64,000 bases of DNA, from assembly GCA_903919715.1 (NCBI GenBank), contig CAIXJC010000011.1, forward strand, positions 62,001 to 126,000, in the 5' to 3' direction. The position numbers were made by a program, and so were the translations under genes. This document shows, piece after piece, positions 9,190 through 17,804 of this stretch; the stretch's first letter is position 1, and each line of letters starts with the position of its first letter. Below the pieces are notes generated by a model. That model was not told where the DNA came from, made no database searches, and saw only the letters and a program-made list of their open reading frames with translations. The stretch comes from an uncultured bacterium (GTDB taxonomy: Bacteria > Planctomycetota > Phycisphaerae > Phycisphaerales > SM1A02).

Positions 9190-9215
9190 ACCGATATCAA
9201 TATATTCATATCGGT
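9190..9215. promoter_or_regulatory. 26-bp palindromic operator upstream of the nos operon
   Basis: The arms ACCGATAT (9190-9197) and ATATCGGT (9208-9215) are perfect inverted repeats. The centre AATATATT is itself palindromic, and only one symmetric pair (C/C) breaks the dyad, so 24 of 26 positions obey it. It touches the predicted -10 box. The motif does not match the usual FNR/DNR box (TTGAT-N4-ATCAA). A repressor of the Rrf2/NsrR class is one possibility by analogy with other nos promoters, but the regulator is not encoded here and remains unknown. Confidence 0.65.
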
Positions 9216-9436
9216 ATTTAAGATAGATATTCGCCTGCCTGCAGAAACCTTAAAAGAGCGATTCTTGAGGGCGTACTCCACTTATCGGACGCACCAAGCC
9301 ATTGTCACTCTTGCAGAGCACCGCATGGGCATTCGAACCGCACACTCCATTCATTGCCTCGCAGTGAAGTCAATAGACTCAACGCCAACACGCCTGCTGC
9401 GTGCGTGTTCACTCTTACAGCGAGCCCTTTTTTCCA

Positions 9437-9868
9437 ATGCAACCCCTCCTGAAACTCACTGTTGCACGCTCCGGCGATCGCCACCAGCTCGTTACGACTG
9501 AGGCTCTTGAAATGGGGACGAACATTCTGCGATTCGTCGGCGACATTCGTGCAACACCCGGCCGCTACTCCGTTCAAATTGGATCACGCGAGCATCTCCA
9601 TCCCCCTGACAGCTTGGCTGACGAACCTCATGAGCAGCGCGATCCTCGATTCATCTGGCGATTCTTAGATCACTCATGCAAGCCGAATGCAAAGGTCGTT
9701 GAGCAAAGTCTTGTTGCCCTCCGATTGATTCAAGTCGGCGAAGTGCTGACCTTTGATTACAACTTGACGGAAGAAGATATGGCGACCCCCTTTCGCTGTG
9801 AATGCGGATACTGCGGCGGTCGCATGATCCGCGGATTCAAGCACCGTCAACATCCATCCGCGATCTGA
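9437..9868 (+). CDS. SET-domain protein (protein-lysine methyltransferase-like)
   Basis: A 143-residue cytosolic protein covering a minimal SET fold with a post-SET tail. It shows FLDHSCKPNAKV (the conserved N/D-HSCxPN motif, about residues 84-95), GEVLTFDYN (the second SET motif with the catalytic tyrosine), and CECGYCGG near the end, which resembles the zinc-binding post-SET CxCG...C motif. SET enzymes transfer methyl groups from S-adenosylmethionine to lysine side chains. The ATG at 9437 is chosen over a GTG at 9401. It ends 26 bases before the Pls-like synthetase on the same strand, so the two are probably cotranscribed. The substrate is unknown; a lysine-rich product of the neighbouring enzyme is an attractive inference. 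Confidence 0.8.
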   Translation: MQPLLKLTVARSGDRHQLVTTEALEMGTNILRFVGDIRATPGRYSVQIGSREHLHPPDSLADEPHEQRDPRFIWRFLDHSCKPNAKVVEQSLVALRLIQVGEVLTFDYNLTEEDMATPFRCECGYCGGRMIRGFKHRQHPSAI

Positions 9869-9894
9869 ACAAGCGGCCTACTGAGACCACGATC

Positions 9895-12800
9895 ATGTTG
9901 CTGCTCCCTGAGATTTTTGACAAGAATGTCATCGCGAATCCGCAAGGAATTGCAATCGATATTCCGCCTGGTCGTGGGCGTCCCTCCCGCCGAACAATCA
10001 CATATTCCCAGCTTCATGCTGCGAGTTGCGCGATCTCCAATGCAATCGCCGAGTCTGCCAACGTCGCTTCGGATTCAATCGTCGCAATTCTGCTGCCTCG
10101 GGATACGGAGGCCTTGTATGCCGCCCAACTTGGCGTACTCAACCTCGGCGCCGCATTCACTTGTCTCGACCGCGCCTTTCCAGATGAACATATTCGTGCA
10201 GTATTAACTGACGCAGATGCGCCAGCTGTTGTGACCGACGCTGTTGGATTCGCACGCCTTCAATCAATCGGAATTGCTCAAGGAAGAGCCGTGATTAATG
10301 TTGATTTGCTTACGAGTTCGACATCGGTGACGATTTCACCACGTCGATGCGATCCTCATTCGCTGGCGTATGTCATCTATACATCTGGAACCACTGGCAC
10401 GCCCAAGGGTGTCATGATCGAACATCGCAGCATTGCGAATCTGGTCGAGTCCGACCTCGACAGATTTGGGCTTGGACCAGACGACCGCATTGCGCAATGT
10501 TCCTCGCCTGCATACGACTCATCGCTCGAAGAAACATGGCTTGCCTTTGCGGTCGGCGCAACGCTTGTTCTTCTCGATGACGAAACCGTTCGACTTGGAC
10601 CCGATCTTGTGCCGTGGCTGAATCACGAACGCATCACGGTCTTCTGCCCTCCGCCGACATTGCTTCGAACGACTGGATGCGAAGACCCAGCGCGCGCGCT
10701 GCCTTTGTTAAAACTGATTTATGTCGGTGGCGAAGCGTTGCCTCAGGATCTTGCAGACCTTTGGAGCGCAGGGCGACGGTTCGAGAATGGGTATGGTCCA
10801 ACCGAATGCACCGTCACAGTCGTTCGCACTCGGATTTATCCTGGCGTCGCAGTCACAATCGGTCGACCTGTTGAAGGCCACACCGTACGCATTGTCGACG
10901 AGGCGTTGTGCGAGGTTGCGAGTGGATGTGAAGGCGAACTCTGTATCAGCGGCATCGGACTTGCACGGGGCTATCGCAACCGCCCACAGACCACTGCTAA
11001 AAAGTTCATTGATCATCCGCAATTCGGTCGCATCTACCGGACGGGCGATCTGACTCGGCTCACGCCAAGTGGAGACATTGAATATCTCGGTCGCATCGAT
11101 GGGCAAATCAAACTTCGTGGGTATCGAGTGGAACTCGCAGCAATCGACGCGGTACTCAGCCAGTGTGCGGGTGTCCGCGAAGCTGCATGTTGCGTGCAAG
11201 GTCAGGGCGCTGCGCAGATCATCGTTGCTCATGTCGTTGCGCTCGTTGCCGGCGAGCAACCGACGAATAGTGCGCTGCGTGCTGCACTGACATTGGCGCT
11301 TCCGATCTACATGGTCCCTTCAAAGTTCGTGGCGATCAGCGTCGTGCCACGAACGGTTGGCGGCAAGATCGACCGATCCAAACTGCCAGTCATCGAAAGC
11401 ACTGACGATCGAACCGAGCCCATCCGCCCCGCTCGAAATATCGTTGAACGAGCGATCGCCGATGCATTCGCTCACGCGCTTCATCACGGTGGCGAGATAT
11501 CAATCGACGATGATTTTTTTATGACACTCGGCGGCGATTCATTGAGCGCCGTCGGCGCGATCTGCGCCCTTCGTACAAATCCCCAGACCGCTCGTCTGAC
11601 CGTACGAGACCTCTATGAGCTCCGAACTCCCGAGCGATTGGCTGAAAAACTCGGGACAACAACCAACTTGCCTGAATCCACGCGCACGCCTCGAACACGC
11701 ATTGGCCGACGTGCGAATGATCCGACCGCCGCTTCGATCATCCAAGCGCTCCTCTTGATCGTGCTGGTCGTCGCTTCCGGTGCGAGTGGCTATTTCGTAC
11801 TCCTACGAATCGCGCCATCAATCGTCGAAGTACTTGGCATTGGCTGGTCCGTTGCACTTGCACCGTTCGTTGCCTGCGGTTCGATCGTGCTGTTCACGAT
11901 GTTCTCAATCCTGTTCACTGTTGTTACAAAGCGACTTCTCGTAGGGCGTATTCGTGCGGGATCGTTCCCTGTCTTCAGTGCGGCCTACTTGCGTCACTGG
12001 ATCGTCCAACAGGTCGCACAAATGATTCCTTGGGGCTTGATCGAAGGAACTGTCGTCCTCAACGGAGTCTTGCGATTGCTCGGCGCAAAGATTGGAAGAC
12101 GAGTGCACATTCACCGAGGAGTTGACCTTCGCCGAGGCGGATGGGATTTGATAACGATTGGCGACGATGTCACCCTTGCACAAGAGGCAACCATCACTGT
12201 CATCGAGCTGTGCGATGGGCAATTTGTTTTAGCGCCAGTCACGATTGGCGACCAGTGCACCATTGATGTTCGAGCTGGTATCGGACAACACGCACAGATG
12301 GGTGCGGGATCATCTCTTGCACCGCTCTCATGGCTGAATGACGGCGAACGAATTCCAGCTGGCGAACGCTGGGATGGCGTTCCAGCCACCAAAGCTGGAA
12401 TGACTGTGGCGCCATCCAAGTTCATTCGTGGGCGCGGAATTGACCCACTCGTTCACGGCTTCATGATGATTGCCTCCCGCCTCGCACTTGGAGTGATCGC
12501 ATCGATCCCATGGATGTTTCTGGCATGGTTCGTATTTCCAAAGTGGGATCTAGCGCAAGCGCCGATTGTCGCAGTCGCAATCATCATTGCATCACCGCTC
12601 TGTGTTGTGGCCGCACTCGCATCTCAAGCACTCAGCCTGCGCCTGCTCGGGCGCACGCAACCTGGATGTATCAATCGCTGGAGCATTCAATACATTTCCA
12701 TCTGGGCGAAGTCACAAGCGGTCGAATCCGCCGGACGTTGGCTGAGCGGAACGCTCTTCTGGCCCGCATGGCTGCGACTCGCTGGCATGAAAATCGGAAA

Positions 12801-13848
12801 GGGATGCGAAATCTCGACGATCATCGATGTTGTTCCAGACATTGTGACGATCGGCGACACGTGCTTCTTTGCAGACGGCATCTATTTCGCATCACCGCGC
12901 GTCGATCGCAATGTGGTTTTCATCGGCGAGACTTCGATCGGCGATAACACATTCATTGGAAATCATGCAGTTATCTCGGCAGGATTTGCATATTCGCGAG
13001 ACTTTTTCGTCGGCGTCAGTACCGTCGCGAATGCATCGATTGCACAACCAGACACCGCATGGTTCGGTCATCCCCCGATGCAACTTCCTCGAAGAGATGT
13101 CGTTGTTGCCGATCGCAATTTGACGCATGAGCCAGGATTCATTCGGTATACAAACCGACTCTTTTGGGAATCACTGCGATTCGCATTGCCGATTTTCCCG
13201 CTGATGATTGGCATCCTGTGGTGGACCATTCTGAACAACTCAGCCGAAAGCTTTTCGACACTCGTTACAGTTTTCGTCGTCGCACCGATTGCAACGCTTG
13301 GCGTTGCGCTCACGATGACCACGACGATCATCTTGTTGAAATGGATACTTCTTGGACGCGTCCGACCAGGCCAACACGCGCTCTGGAGTTGCTGGTGCAG
13401 CCGCTGGGATTTCCTCTTCGTTGCATGGGGCTTTTATGCGCGCGGGACTCTCGACCGACTTGATGGAACGATTTTCCTGACCTGGTTCTTGCGGCTTATC
13501 GGAGTTGGCATCGGAAAACGCGTCGTTCTCGGCAGAGGATTCACCCAAGTCGTCGATCCAGACATGCTCTCATTCGGTGATGATGCCACCGTCGACTGCA
13601 ACTTTCAAGCGCACAGTTTCGAAGACCGCATCCTGAAGATCGACCTCGTTCGAGTTGGACCAGGCGCAACTCTGGGACATCATGCAGTCCTTTTTTATGG
13701 CAGCGAAATAGGTGCTGGCGCACTCGTCACCGCACACAGCGTGATCATGAAAAACGAGCGAATTGAAGCTGATTCAGTCTACTCTGGATGTCCAGCGGTT
13801 CGATCCGATTCGCACCACGCTCCCCAAGCATCTCGCAGCGCGCCGTGA
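9895..13848 (+). CDS. Pls/PosA-like non-ribosomal peptide synthetase (A-T-membrane domain)
   Basis: 1,317 residues. An adenylation domain spans about 1-500, with YTSGTTGTPKG (A3), NGYGPTE (A5), YRTGDL (A7), GQIKLRGYRVEL (A8) and GGKIDRSKL (A10). A carrier domain has the phosphopantetheine serine in LGGDSLSAVG (about residue 548). From about 617 onward three pairs of membrane helices alternate with three soluble domains rich in left-handed-beta-helix hexapeptides (IGKGCEISTIIDVV, IGDNTFIGNHAVI). There is no condensation or thioesterase domain. This is the layout of epsilon-poly-L-lysine synthetase and of the NRPS terminal domain family. Aligning the A4-A5 region by eye gives D, S and E at pocket positions 235, 236 and 239; the acidic residue at 239 fits a basic amino acid, but this is a hand alignment. 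Start at 9895 (ATG), 26 bases after the SET gene. The 3' end overlaps the convergent glycosyltransferase gene by 70 bases. Confidence 0.88.
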   Translation: MLLLPEIFDKNVIANPQGIAIDIPPGRGRPSRRTITYSQLHAASCAISNAIAESANVASDSIVAILLPRDTEALYAAQLGVLNLGAAFTCLDRAFPDEHIRAVLTDADAPAVVTDAVGFARLQSIGIAQGRAVINVDLLTSSTSVTISPRRCDPHSLAYVIYTSGTTGTPKGVMIEHRSIANLVESDLDRFGLGPDDRIAQCSSPAYDSSLEETWLAFAVGATLVLLDDETVRLGPDLVPWLNHERITVFCPPPTLLRTTGCEDPARALPLLKLIYVGGEALPQDLADLWSAGRRFENGYGPTECTVTVVRTRIYPGVAVTIGRPVEGHTVRIVDEALCEVASGCEGELCISGIGLARGYRNRPQTTAKKFIDHPQFGRIYRTGDLTRLTPSGDIEYLGRIDGQIKLRGYRVELAAIDAVLSQCAGVREAACCVQGQGAAQIIVAHVVALVAGEQPTNSALRAALTLALPIYMVPSKFVAISVVPRTVGGKIDRSKLPVIESTDDRTEPIRPARNIVERAIADAFAHALHHGGEISIDDDFFMTLGGDSLSAVGAICALRTNPQTARLTVRDLYELRTPERLAEKLGTTTNLPESTRTPRTRIGRRANDPTAASIIQALLLIVLVVASGASGYFVLLRIAPSIVEVLGIGWSVALAPFVACGSIVLFTMFSILFTVVTKRLLVGRIRAGSFPVFSAAYLRHWIVQQVAQMIPWGLIEGTVVLNGVLRLLGAKIGRRVHIHRGVDLRRGGWDLITIGDDVTLAQEATITVIELCDGQFVLAPVTIGDQCTIDVRAGIGQHAQMGAGSSLAPLSWLNDGERIPAGERWDGVPATKAGMTVAPSKFIRGRGIDPLVHGFMMIASRLALGVIASIPWMFLAWFVFPKWDLAQAPIVAVAIIIASPLCVVAALASQALSLRLLGRTQPGCINRWSIQYISIWAKSQAVESAGRWLSGTLFWPAWLRLAGMKIGKGCEISTIIDVVPDIVTIGDTCFFADGIYFASPRVDRNVVFIGETSIGDNTFIGNHAVISAGFAYSRDFFVGVSTVANASIAQPDTAWFGHPPMQLPRRDVVVADRNLTHEPGFIRYTNRLFWESLRFALPIFPLMIGILWWTILNNSAESFSTLVTVFVVAPIATLGVALTMTTTIILLKWILLGRVRPGQHALWSCWCSRWDFLFVAWGFYARGTLDRLDGTIFLTWFLRLIGVGIGKRVVLGRGFTQVVDPDMLSFGDDATVDCNFQAHSFEDRILKIDLVRVGPGATLGHHAVLFYGSEIGAGALVTAHSVIMKNERIEADSVYSGCPAVRSDSHHAPQASRSAP

Positions 13849-15545
13849 AACCGAGCGGCGTACGCAACCTGATCGCAGAGCACGGACTCACGCAAATCAT
13901 TACGAAGCCCAGTGCGAAGCGATTCAAGGCGCGCACGATCTGTTGCAATCCCCGCAGCAATTGTGGCGAATTCTTCAGGTGTATTTGCAATCCACTCCTC
14001 GTGACCTACAGCGCTAAGGAGGCTCGCACCAACTCGCGCCGAATGGCGATCACCAGCAAGAGCGACCACTGGCACACCCATCCACATTGCTTCGCAGGTG
14101 GTCGTCGTCCCGTTGTATGGCATGGTGTCGAGCGCAACATGCACACGTGAATAAAGACTCCAGTGATCATGCAAACTCGCCGTATAAGCGACGATATCAA
14201 CCCGATCGCTTGAAACACCCGCCGCTTCAAGCCGCGTCAAGAACAACTGTCGAATTCCCGGATCTGCGATCGACTTGCTCTTCAAGAGAAGTCGTGAATT
14301 GGGAACCGATTGAAGTGCTAAGGACCAAAGCGCCATCGTGCGAGATGTGATCTTGGTCGCTAAGTTGAATGAACCGAATGTGATCGGCTGATCAATTGCC
14401 GGCATCGCCGAATCTGGCGCATCTTTCGGTGGTACATAGCACAGGAAACATGGATCTATTCGCAGGAGTCGCTCAGTGCAGAGTGTGTCGCTCCCAGGAA
14501 CATCAGTAATCGAATCAACAATGCGCCATCCGACTGCAGGATGTCCCGTCGTATTGGGATAACCAATTGCCGACACAATCACTGGCGCAGGCGCACTATC
14601 AAGCGCTGGCAATCGCCCGCCAGACGAATGCCCGCCCAGCTCAATCAGCACATCGATCTTGCGAGAACGAATTGCCTCATCAAGCGGCTGATCCTTCATC
14701 GAAAAAGATTCAACCCATTCATCAGCAGTCGCCATCAATCGTGTCCGCATTTCATCGCCCACTCTGGGAGGATCCGTTGCGAAGACGGTCAATCTGCAAC
14801 CTTCTGGCCGATGACGCATAAAAGGCTCGGCAAAATACGCAACGGAATGCGTGCGCATATCGCCCGACAGAATCCCCAACCGCAGAGGGCGATTGGGCGA
14901 AGGATCTGTTCGAGCAGGAGGCGCACTACTTCGAACGCACTGCGCATATGCGCGGTGCGCCTGCGCCACGATCTCCGCTGCGTAATCTGGATAATTCAGA
15001 CCAAACAATGCGTTCGATCGAAGTCCAGCATTGAGAGGATCGTGCTGCAACGCTCGTTGAAACTCTTCGGATGATTCTTCCACGCGACCAGAATCCCTCA
15101 GCACGCTGCCGAGATTGCGCGAAAGCTCAGGCCAATTTGGTCGCAGCGCAAGACCGCGCCGCCCCGCTTCGATTCCGCCAAGCGAATCTCCGATTTCTGC
15201 GCATGCCAGAACAAGCCCCATATACGCACGCGAATAAGATGGGTCAATTTCAATTGCCTTTCGAAGTTGCTCGACTGCATCAACAGGTCGACGAGCAGTC
15301 ATCAACGCATTCGCATAGTTATTGCGATATTGCGGTACGCGCGGCGCTGCTGCCACGGCCCGACCGAGATGGTGAATGGCCTGCGCTATTTCTCCAGCCT
15401 GCAGCAGCAACAGCCCAAAGATCTGCGCAGCATCTAAATCTTGAGGCTTCCGCTTGATCAATATTCGCAGTGATGCCAACGCCGCATCGAGACGTCCTTC
15501 TTGCGCATCTTTCAGTGCCCGTTCAAGCGTTGTATCGGAAGCCAT
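13779..15545 (-). CDS. TPR protein with GT41 (OGT/SPINDLY-like) glycosyltransferase domain
   Basis: 588 residues. About 190 N-terminal residues form TPR repeats (DAAQIFGLLLLQAGEIAQAI; NYANALMTARRPVDAVEQL), followed by a bacterial GT41 catalytic region. Family signatures include RLGILSGDMRTHSVAYF, SAIGYPNTTG, the KITSRTMALWSLAL...SRLLLK segment and YNGTTTTCEAMWMGVPVV, then AGDRHSARVGAS for nucleotide-sugar binding. Such enzymes transfer sugars, often GlcNAc, to proteins in the cytoplasm. No signal peptide. It converges on the synthetase gene and the last 70 bases of both overlap. The acceptor is unknown. Confidence 0.9.
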   Translation of the reverse strand: MASDTTLERALKDAQEGRLDAALASLRILIKRKPQDLDAAQIFGLLLLQAGEIAQAIHHLGRAVAAAPRVPQYRNNYANALMTARRPVDAVEQLRKAIEIDPSYSRAYMGLVLACAEIGDSLGGIEAGRRGLALRPNWPELSRNLGSVLRDSGRVEESSEEFQRALQHDPLNAGLRSNALFGLNYPDYAAEIVAQAHRAYAQCVRSSAPPARTDPSPNRPLRLGILSGDMRTHSVAYFAEPFMRHRPEGCRLTVFATDPPRVGDEMRTRLMATADEWVESFSMKDQPLDEAIRSRKIDVLIELGGHSSGGRLPALDSAPAPVIVSAIGYPNTTGHPAVGWRIVDSITDVPGSDTLCTERLLRIDPCFLCYVPPKDAPDSAMPAIDQPITFGSFNLATKITSRTMALWSLALQSVPNSRLLLKSKSIADPGIRQLFLTRLEAAGVSSDRVDIVAYTASLHDHWSLYSRVHVALDTMPYNGTTTTCEAMWMGVPVVALAGDRHSARVGASLLSAVGHEEWIANTPEEFATIAAGIATDRARLESLRTGLRNDLRESVLCDQVAYAARFHGALRDAWGAWCESDRTAGHPE

Positions 15546-15636
15546 TCGGCCATCCTAGTTTGATTATTCCCAACTCGATAACGCTCGGCTCCAAAATACC
15601 AATTTGATTATGGATTCGACGAAGTGCGCCCCTGAC

Positions 15637-16299
15637 CTACTGAAGTCGCGCAAGGATTTTTGCGCCAGCCGTCTGTGACAGCGTGACGGATTTTCCTCCA
15701 CGCACTCGCAGCGTGATCGAATCGCCCTGCGGGCTGACTGCATCCACCGTGACACGCACCCCAGGCTTCAAACCACTTTGAGCGACGAACTTCAGAAATG
15801 CGTGATCTTGGTCGATGATTCGTGCGATTTCAACCTTTGCGCCCCGTGCGAAAGATGAAAGCGCCTTCCCACGCAACTCCGAAACCTTGCCCGCCGCATT
15901 TGGAATTGGATCGCCATGCGGATCCGTTGAAGGCCTTCCAAGAAACTCGTCCAAACGGTCCAATGTCCGTGGCGATAGCGCATGCTCGAGTCGCTCCGCT
16001 TCTTCATGGACATCAGCCCAGTCCAAGTTGAGAGTCGACACCAGAAATGTTTCAATAATGCGGTGGCGACGAAGCACATCCAGCGCGACCTTCTTTCCAA
16101 TTGCCGTCAGTGTGACACCGCTGTACCTCGGCGCTTTCACTAACTTCAACTTCGCGAGCCTTTTGATCATGCTCGTCGCTGTGCCCTTTGTCACCCCGAC
16201 TTCCTGCGCGAGACGAACTACGCCCGCTTCGCCAGCAGTCGACTCGCGACAGAGCACATAAATCGCCTTGATGTAATTCTCTGCGGTCTCCGTTGCCAT
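15637..16299 (-). CDS. mntR: DtxR/MntR-family metal-dependent transcriptional regulator
   Basis: 220 residues with the DtxR layout: an N-terminal winged helix (residues 1-65; GVTKGTATSMIKRLAKLKLV is the recognition region), a metal-binding dimerisation helix region (LDVLRRHRIIETFLV, HEEAERLEHALSP), and a C-terminal FeoA-like SH3 domain (GAKVEIARIIDQDHAFLKFV ... GDSITLRVRGGKSVTLS). Proteins of this form repress metal uptake when Mn(II) or Fe(II) is bound. It is divergent from the Nramp transporter gene with two palindromes in between, so manganese-responsive control of mntH and possible autoregulation are likely. The FeoA-like tail is found in IdeR-type members, so iron sensing cannot be excluded. 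Confidence 0.88.
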   Translation of the reverse strand: MATETAENYIKAIYVLCRESTAGEAGVVRLAQEVGVTKGTATSMIKRLAKLKLVKAPRYSGVTLTAIGKKVALDVLRRHRIIETFLVSTLNLDWADVHEEAERLEHALSPRTLDRLDEFLGRPSTDPHGDPIPNAAGKVSELRGKALSSFARGAKVEIARIIDQDHAFLKFVAQSGLKPGVRVTVDAVSPQGDSITLRVRGGKSVTLSQTAGAKILARLQ

Positions 16300-16338
16300 C
16301 GAACCTTCATCCTAGCGAACTATTCATCTCATTCAGTG

Positions 16339-16359
16339 TTTGAATGCCTAACATTCAAA
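16339..16359. promoter_or_regulatory. Palindrome 1 in the mntR-mntH intergenic region
   Basis: Perfect 8-bp inverted repeat: TTTGAATG (16339-16346), spacer CCTAA, CATTCAAA (16352-16359). Size and symmetry fit a DtxR/MntR-family operator. It shares its last two bases with the next palindrome. Confidence 0.65.
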
Positions 16360-16379
16360 AGTTTGATGGCTCAAACTTT
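16358..16379. promoter_or_regulatory. Palindrome 2 in the mntR-mntH intergenic region
   Basis: Perfect 9-bp inverted repeat: AAAGTTTGA (16358-16366), spacer TGGC, TCAAACTTT (16371-16379), ending about 36 bases before the mntH ATG. Together with palindrome 1 it could bind two regulator dimers on adjacent sites and control both divergent genes. Confidence 0.65.
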
Positions 16380-16415
16380 ATTGGTAGGCTTGCTTCGCAC
16401 TCGTAGACCTTTGAT

Positions 16416-17762
16416 ATGAACCCTCCACCGAGTCCCACATCGCACGCTCCAGCCGCATGGCGAAAAGCTCGCGGAGCACCTTCGCTCGCCGAGGCGTACT
16501 CAACTGTTCATGTGCCGATGAATAAGGGACGATGGCAGAAACTGATGGCATTCAGCGGTCCCGGCTTGATGGTCGCTGTTGGATACATGGATCCTGGCAA
16601 CTGGGCGACCGACCTCGCGGGCGGTGCGCAATTTGGATATGCCCTGCTCTCTGTTGTGCTGATCTCCAACTTGACCGCGGTCCTGTTGCAGCACTTGGCC
16701 GTCAAACTCGGCGTGGTCGCAGAACGCGATTTAGCGCAAGCGTGCCGTGATCACTTCGGACGAACGACTTCATTCGTGCTCTGGGTCTTATGCGAAATCG
16801 CAATCACGGCATGCGATCTTGCGGAAGTCCTCGGATCGGCGATCGCTCTCAATCTGTTGTTTGGAATCCCACTCGTCTGGGGAGTCATCATCACGGCGGC
16901 GGATGTATTACTGATCTTGGTTCTACAAAATAAGGGATGGCGAGCCATCGAGACGATTGTGGCCGGACTTGTCTTTCTGATCGGCGGATGCTTTGCGTAT
17001 GAGATCATCGCGTCCCGCCCTGACATGCCAGACATGCTTCGCGGATTCATCCCGACGCCTGAAATCGTCGTCAGTCCGGGCATGCTTTATATCGCGATCG
17101 GCATCCTCGGTGCGACCGTCATGCCGCACAATCTCTATCTCCACTCTGCGATTGTCCAGACGCGCGATTATCCACGCGATGATTCGGGAAAGCGCATGGC
17201 CATTCGATATGCCACCGCCGATTCAAGCATCGCACTGCTCTTCGCATTCTTTATAAACGCTGCCATTTTAATCCTTGCCGCTGCGACCTTTCATCAGAGT
17301 GGCCACCAAGATGTCGCAGGAATCGAAGACGCTTACAAGTTGCTTTCTCCTGTACTTGGAGCATCACTTGCGAGCACTGTTTTTGCAGTCGCACTACTTG
17401 CCTCGGGGCAGAATTCAACTCTGACTGGAACGCTTGCTGGACAAGTGGTGATGGAAGGATTTATGAACTTTCAGTTGCGCCCATGGATGCGCCGATTGAT
17501 CACTCGGTTGATCGCAATTGTGCCAGCCGTGATCGTCGCTGCGATATTCGGCGCATCTGGCGTAAATAAGTTGCTGATCCTCAGTCAAGTCATCTTGTCA
17601 TTGCAACTCTCCTTTGCCGTCGTCCCACTTGTCTGTTTCACAAGCAGCAAGCCCAAAATGGGGCGATTCGTCAATGGACCATGGCTCACAGCGACGGCTT
17701 GGTTCGTAACAATCGCCATCATCCTTCTGAACGGGTTCTTGCTCTTTCAGATATTTCGGTGA
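16416..17762 (+). CDS. mntH: Nramp-family Mn(II)/divalent metal transporter
   Basis: 448 residues, eleven or so membrane helices. The Nramp metal-binding signature DPGNWATD in helix 1 (about residue 56) and the helix 6 motif GATVMPHNLYLHSA (about residue 232) are both intact, including the Asp, Asn and Met/His-region residues used for proton-coupled Mn(II) import. A further conserved segment, LASGQNSTLTGTLAGQVVMEGF, is also present. The N-terminal 50 residues are hydrophilic. Divergent from the mntR-like gene with palindromic operators just upstream, so uptake is probably repressed under metal sufficiency. Confidence 0.95.
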   Translation: MNPPPSPTSHAPAAWRKARGAPSLAEAYSTVHVPMNKGRWQKLMAFSGPGLMVAVGYMDPGNWATDLAGGAQFGYALLSVVLISNLTAVLLQHLAVKLGVVAERDLAQACRDHFGRTTSFVLWVLCEIAITACDLAEVLGSAIALNLLFGIPLVWGVIITAADVLLILVLQNKGWRAIETIVAGLVFLIGGCFAYEIIASRPDMPDMLRGFIPTPEIVVSPGMLYIAIGILGATVMPHNLYLHSAIVQTRDYPRDDSGKRMAIRYATADSSIALLFAFFINAAILILAAATFHQSGHQDVAGIEDAYKLLSPVLGASLASTVFAVALLASGQNSTLTGTLAGQVVMEGFMNFQLRPWMRRLITRLIAIVPAVIVAAIFGASGVNKLLILSQVILSLQLSFAVVPLVCFTSSKPKMGRFVNGPWLTATAWFVTIAIILLNGFLLFQIFR

Positions 17763-17804
17763 GAGGTCGGTGAACGATCTAGGGCTTGGTTAGAATCGCA
17801 CCCT

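Noticed and set aside
9301-9380. Possible tRNA on the minus strand around a GGTTCGAAT sequence
   Set aside because: The T-stem does not pair and no acceptor or anticodon arm can be drawn.
10708-11259. 183-codon minus-strand ORF inside the synthetase
   Set aside because: Antisense shadow of the adenylation domain.
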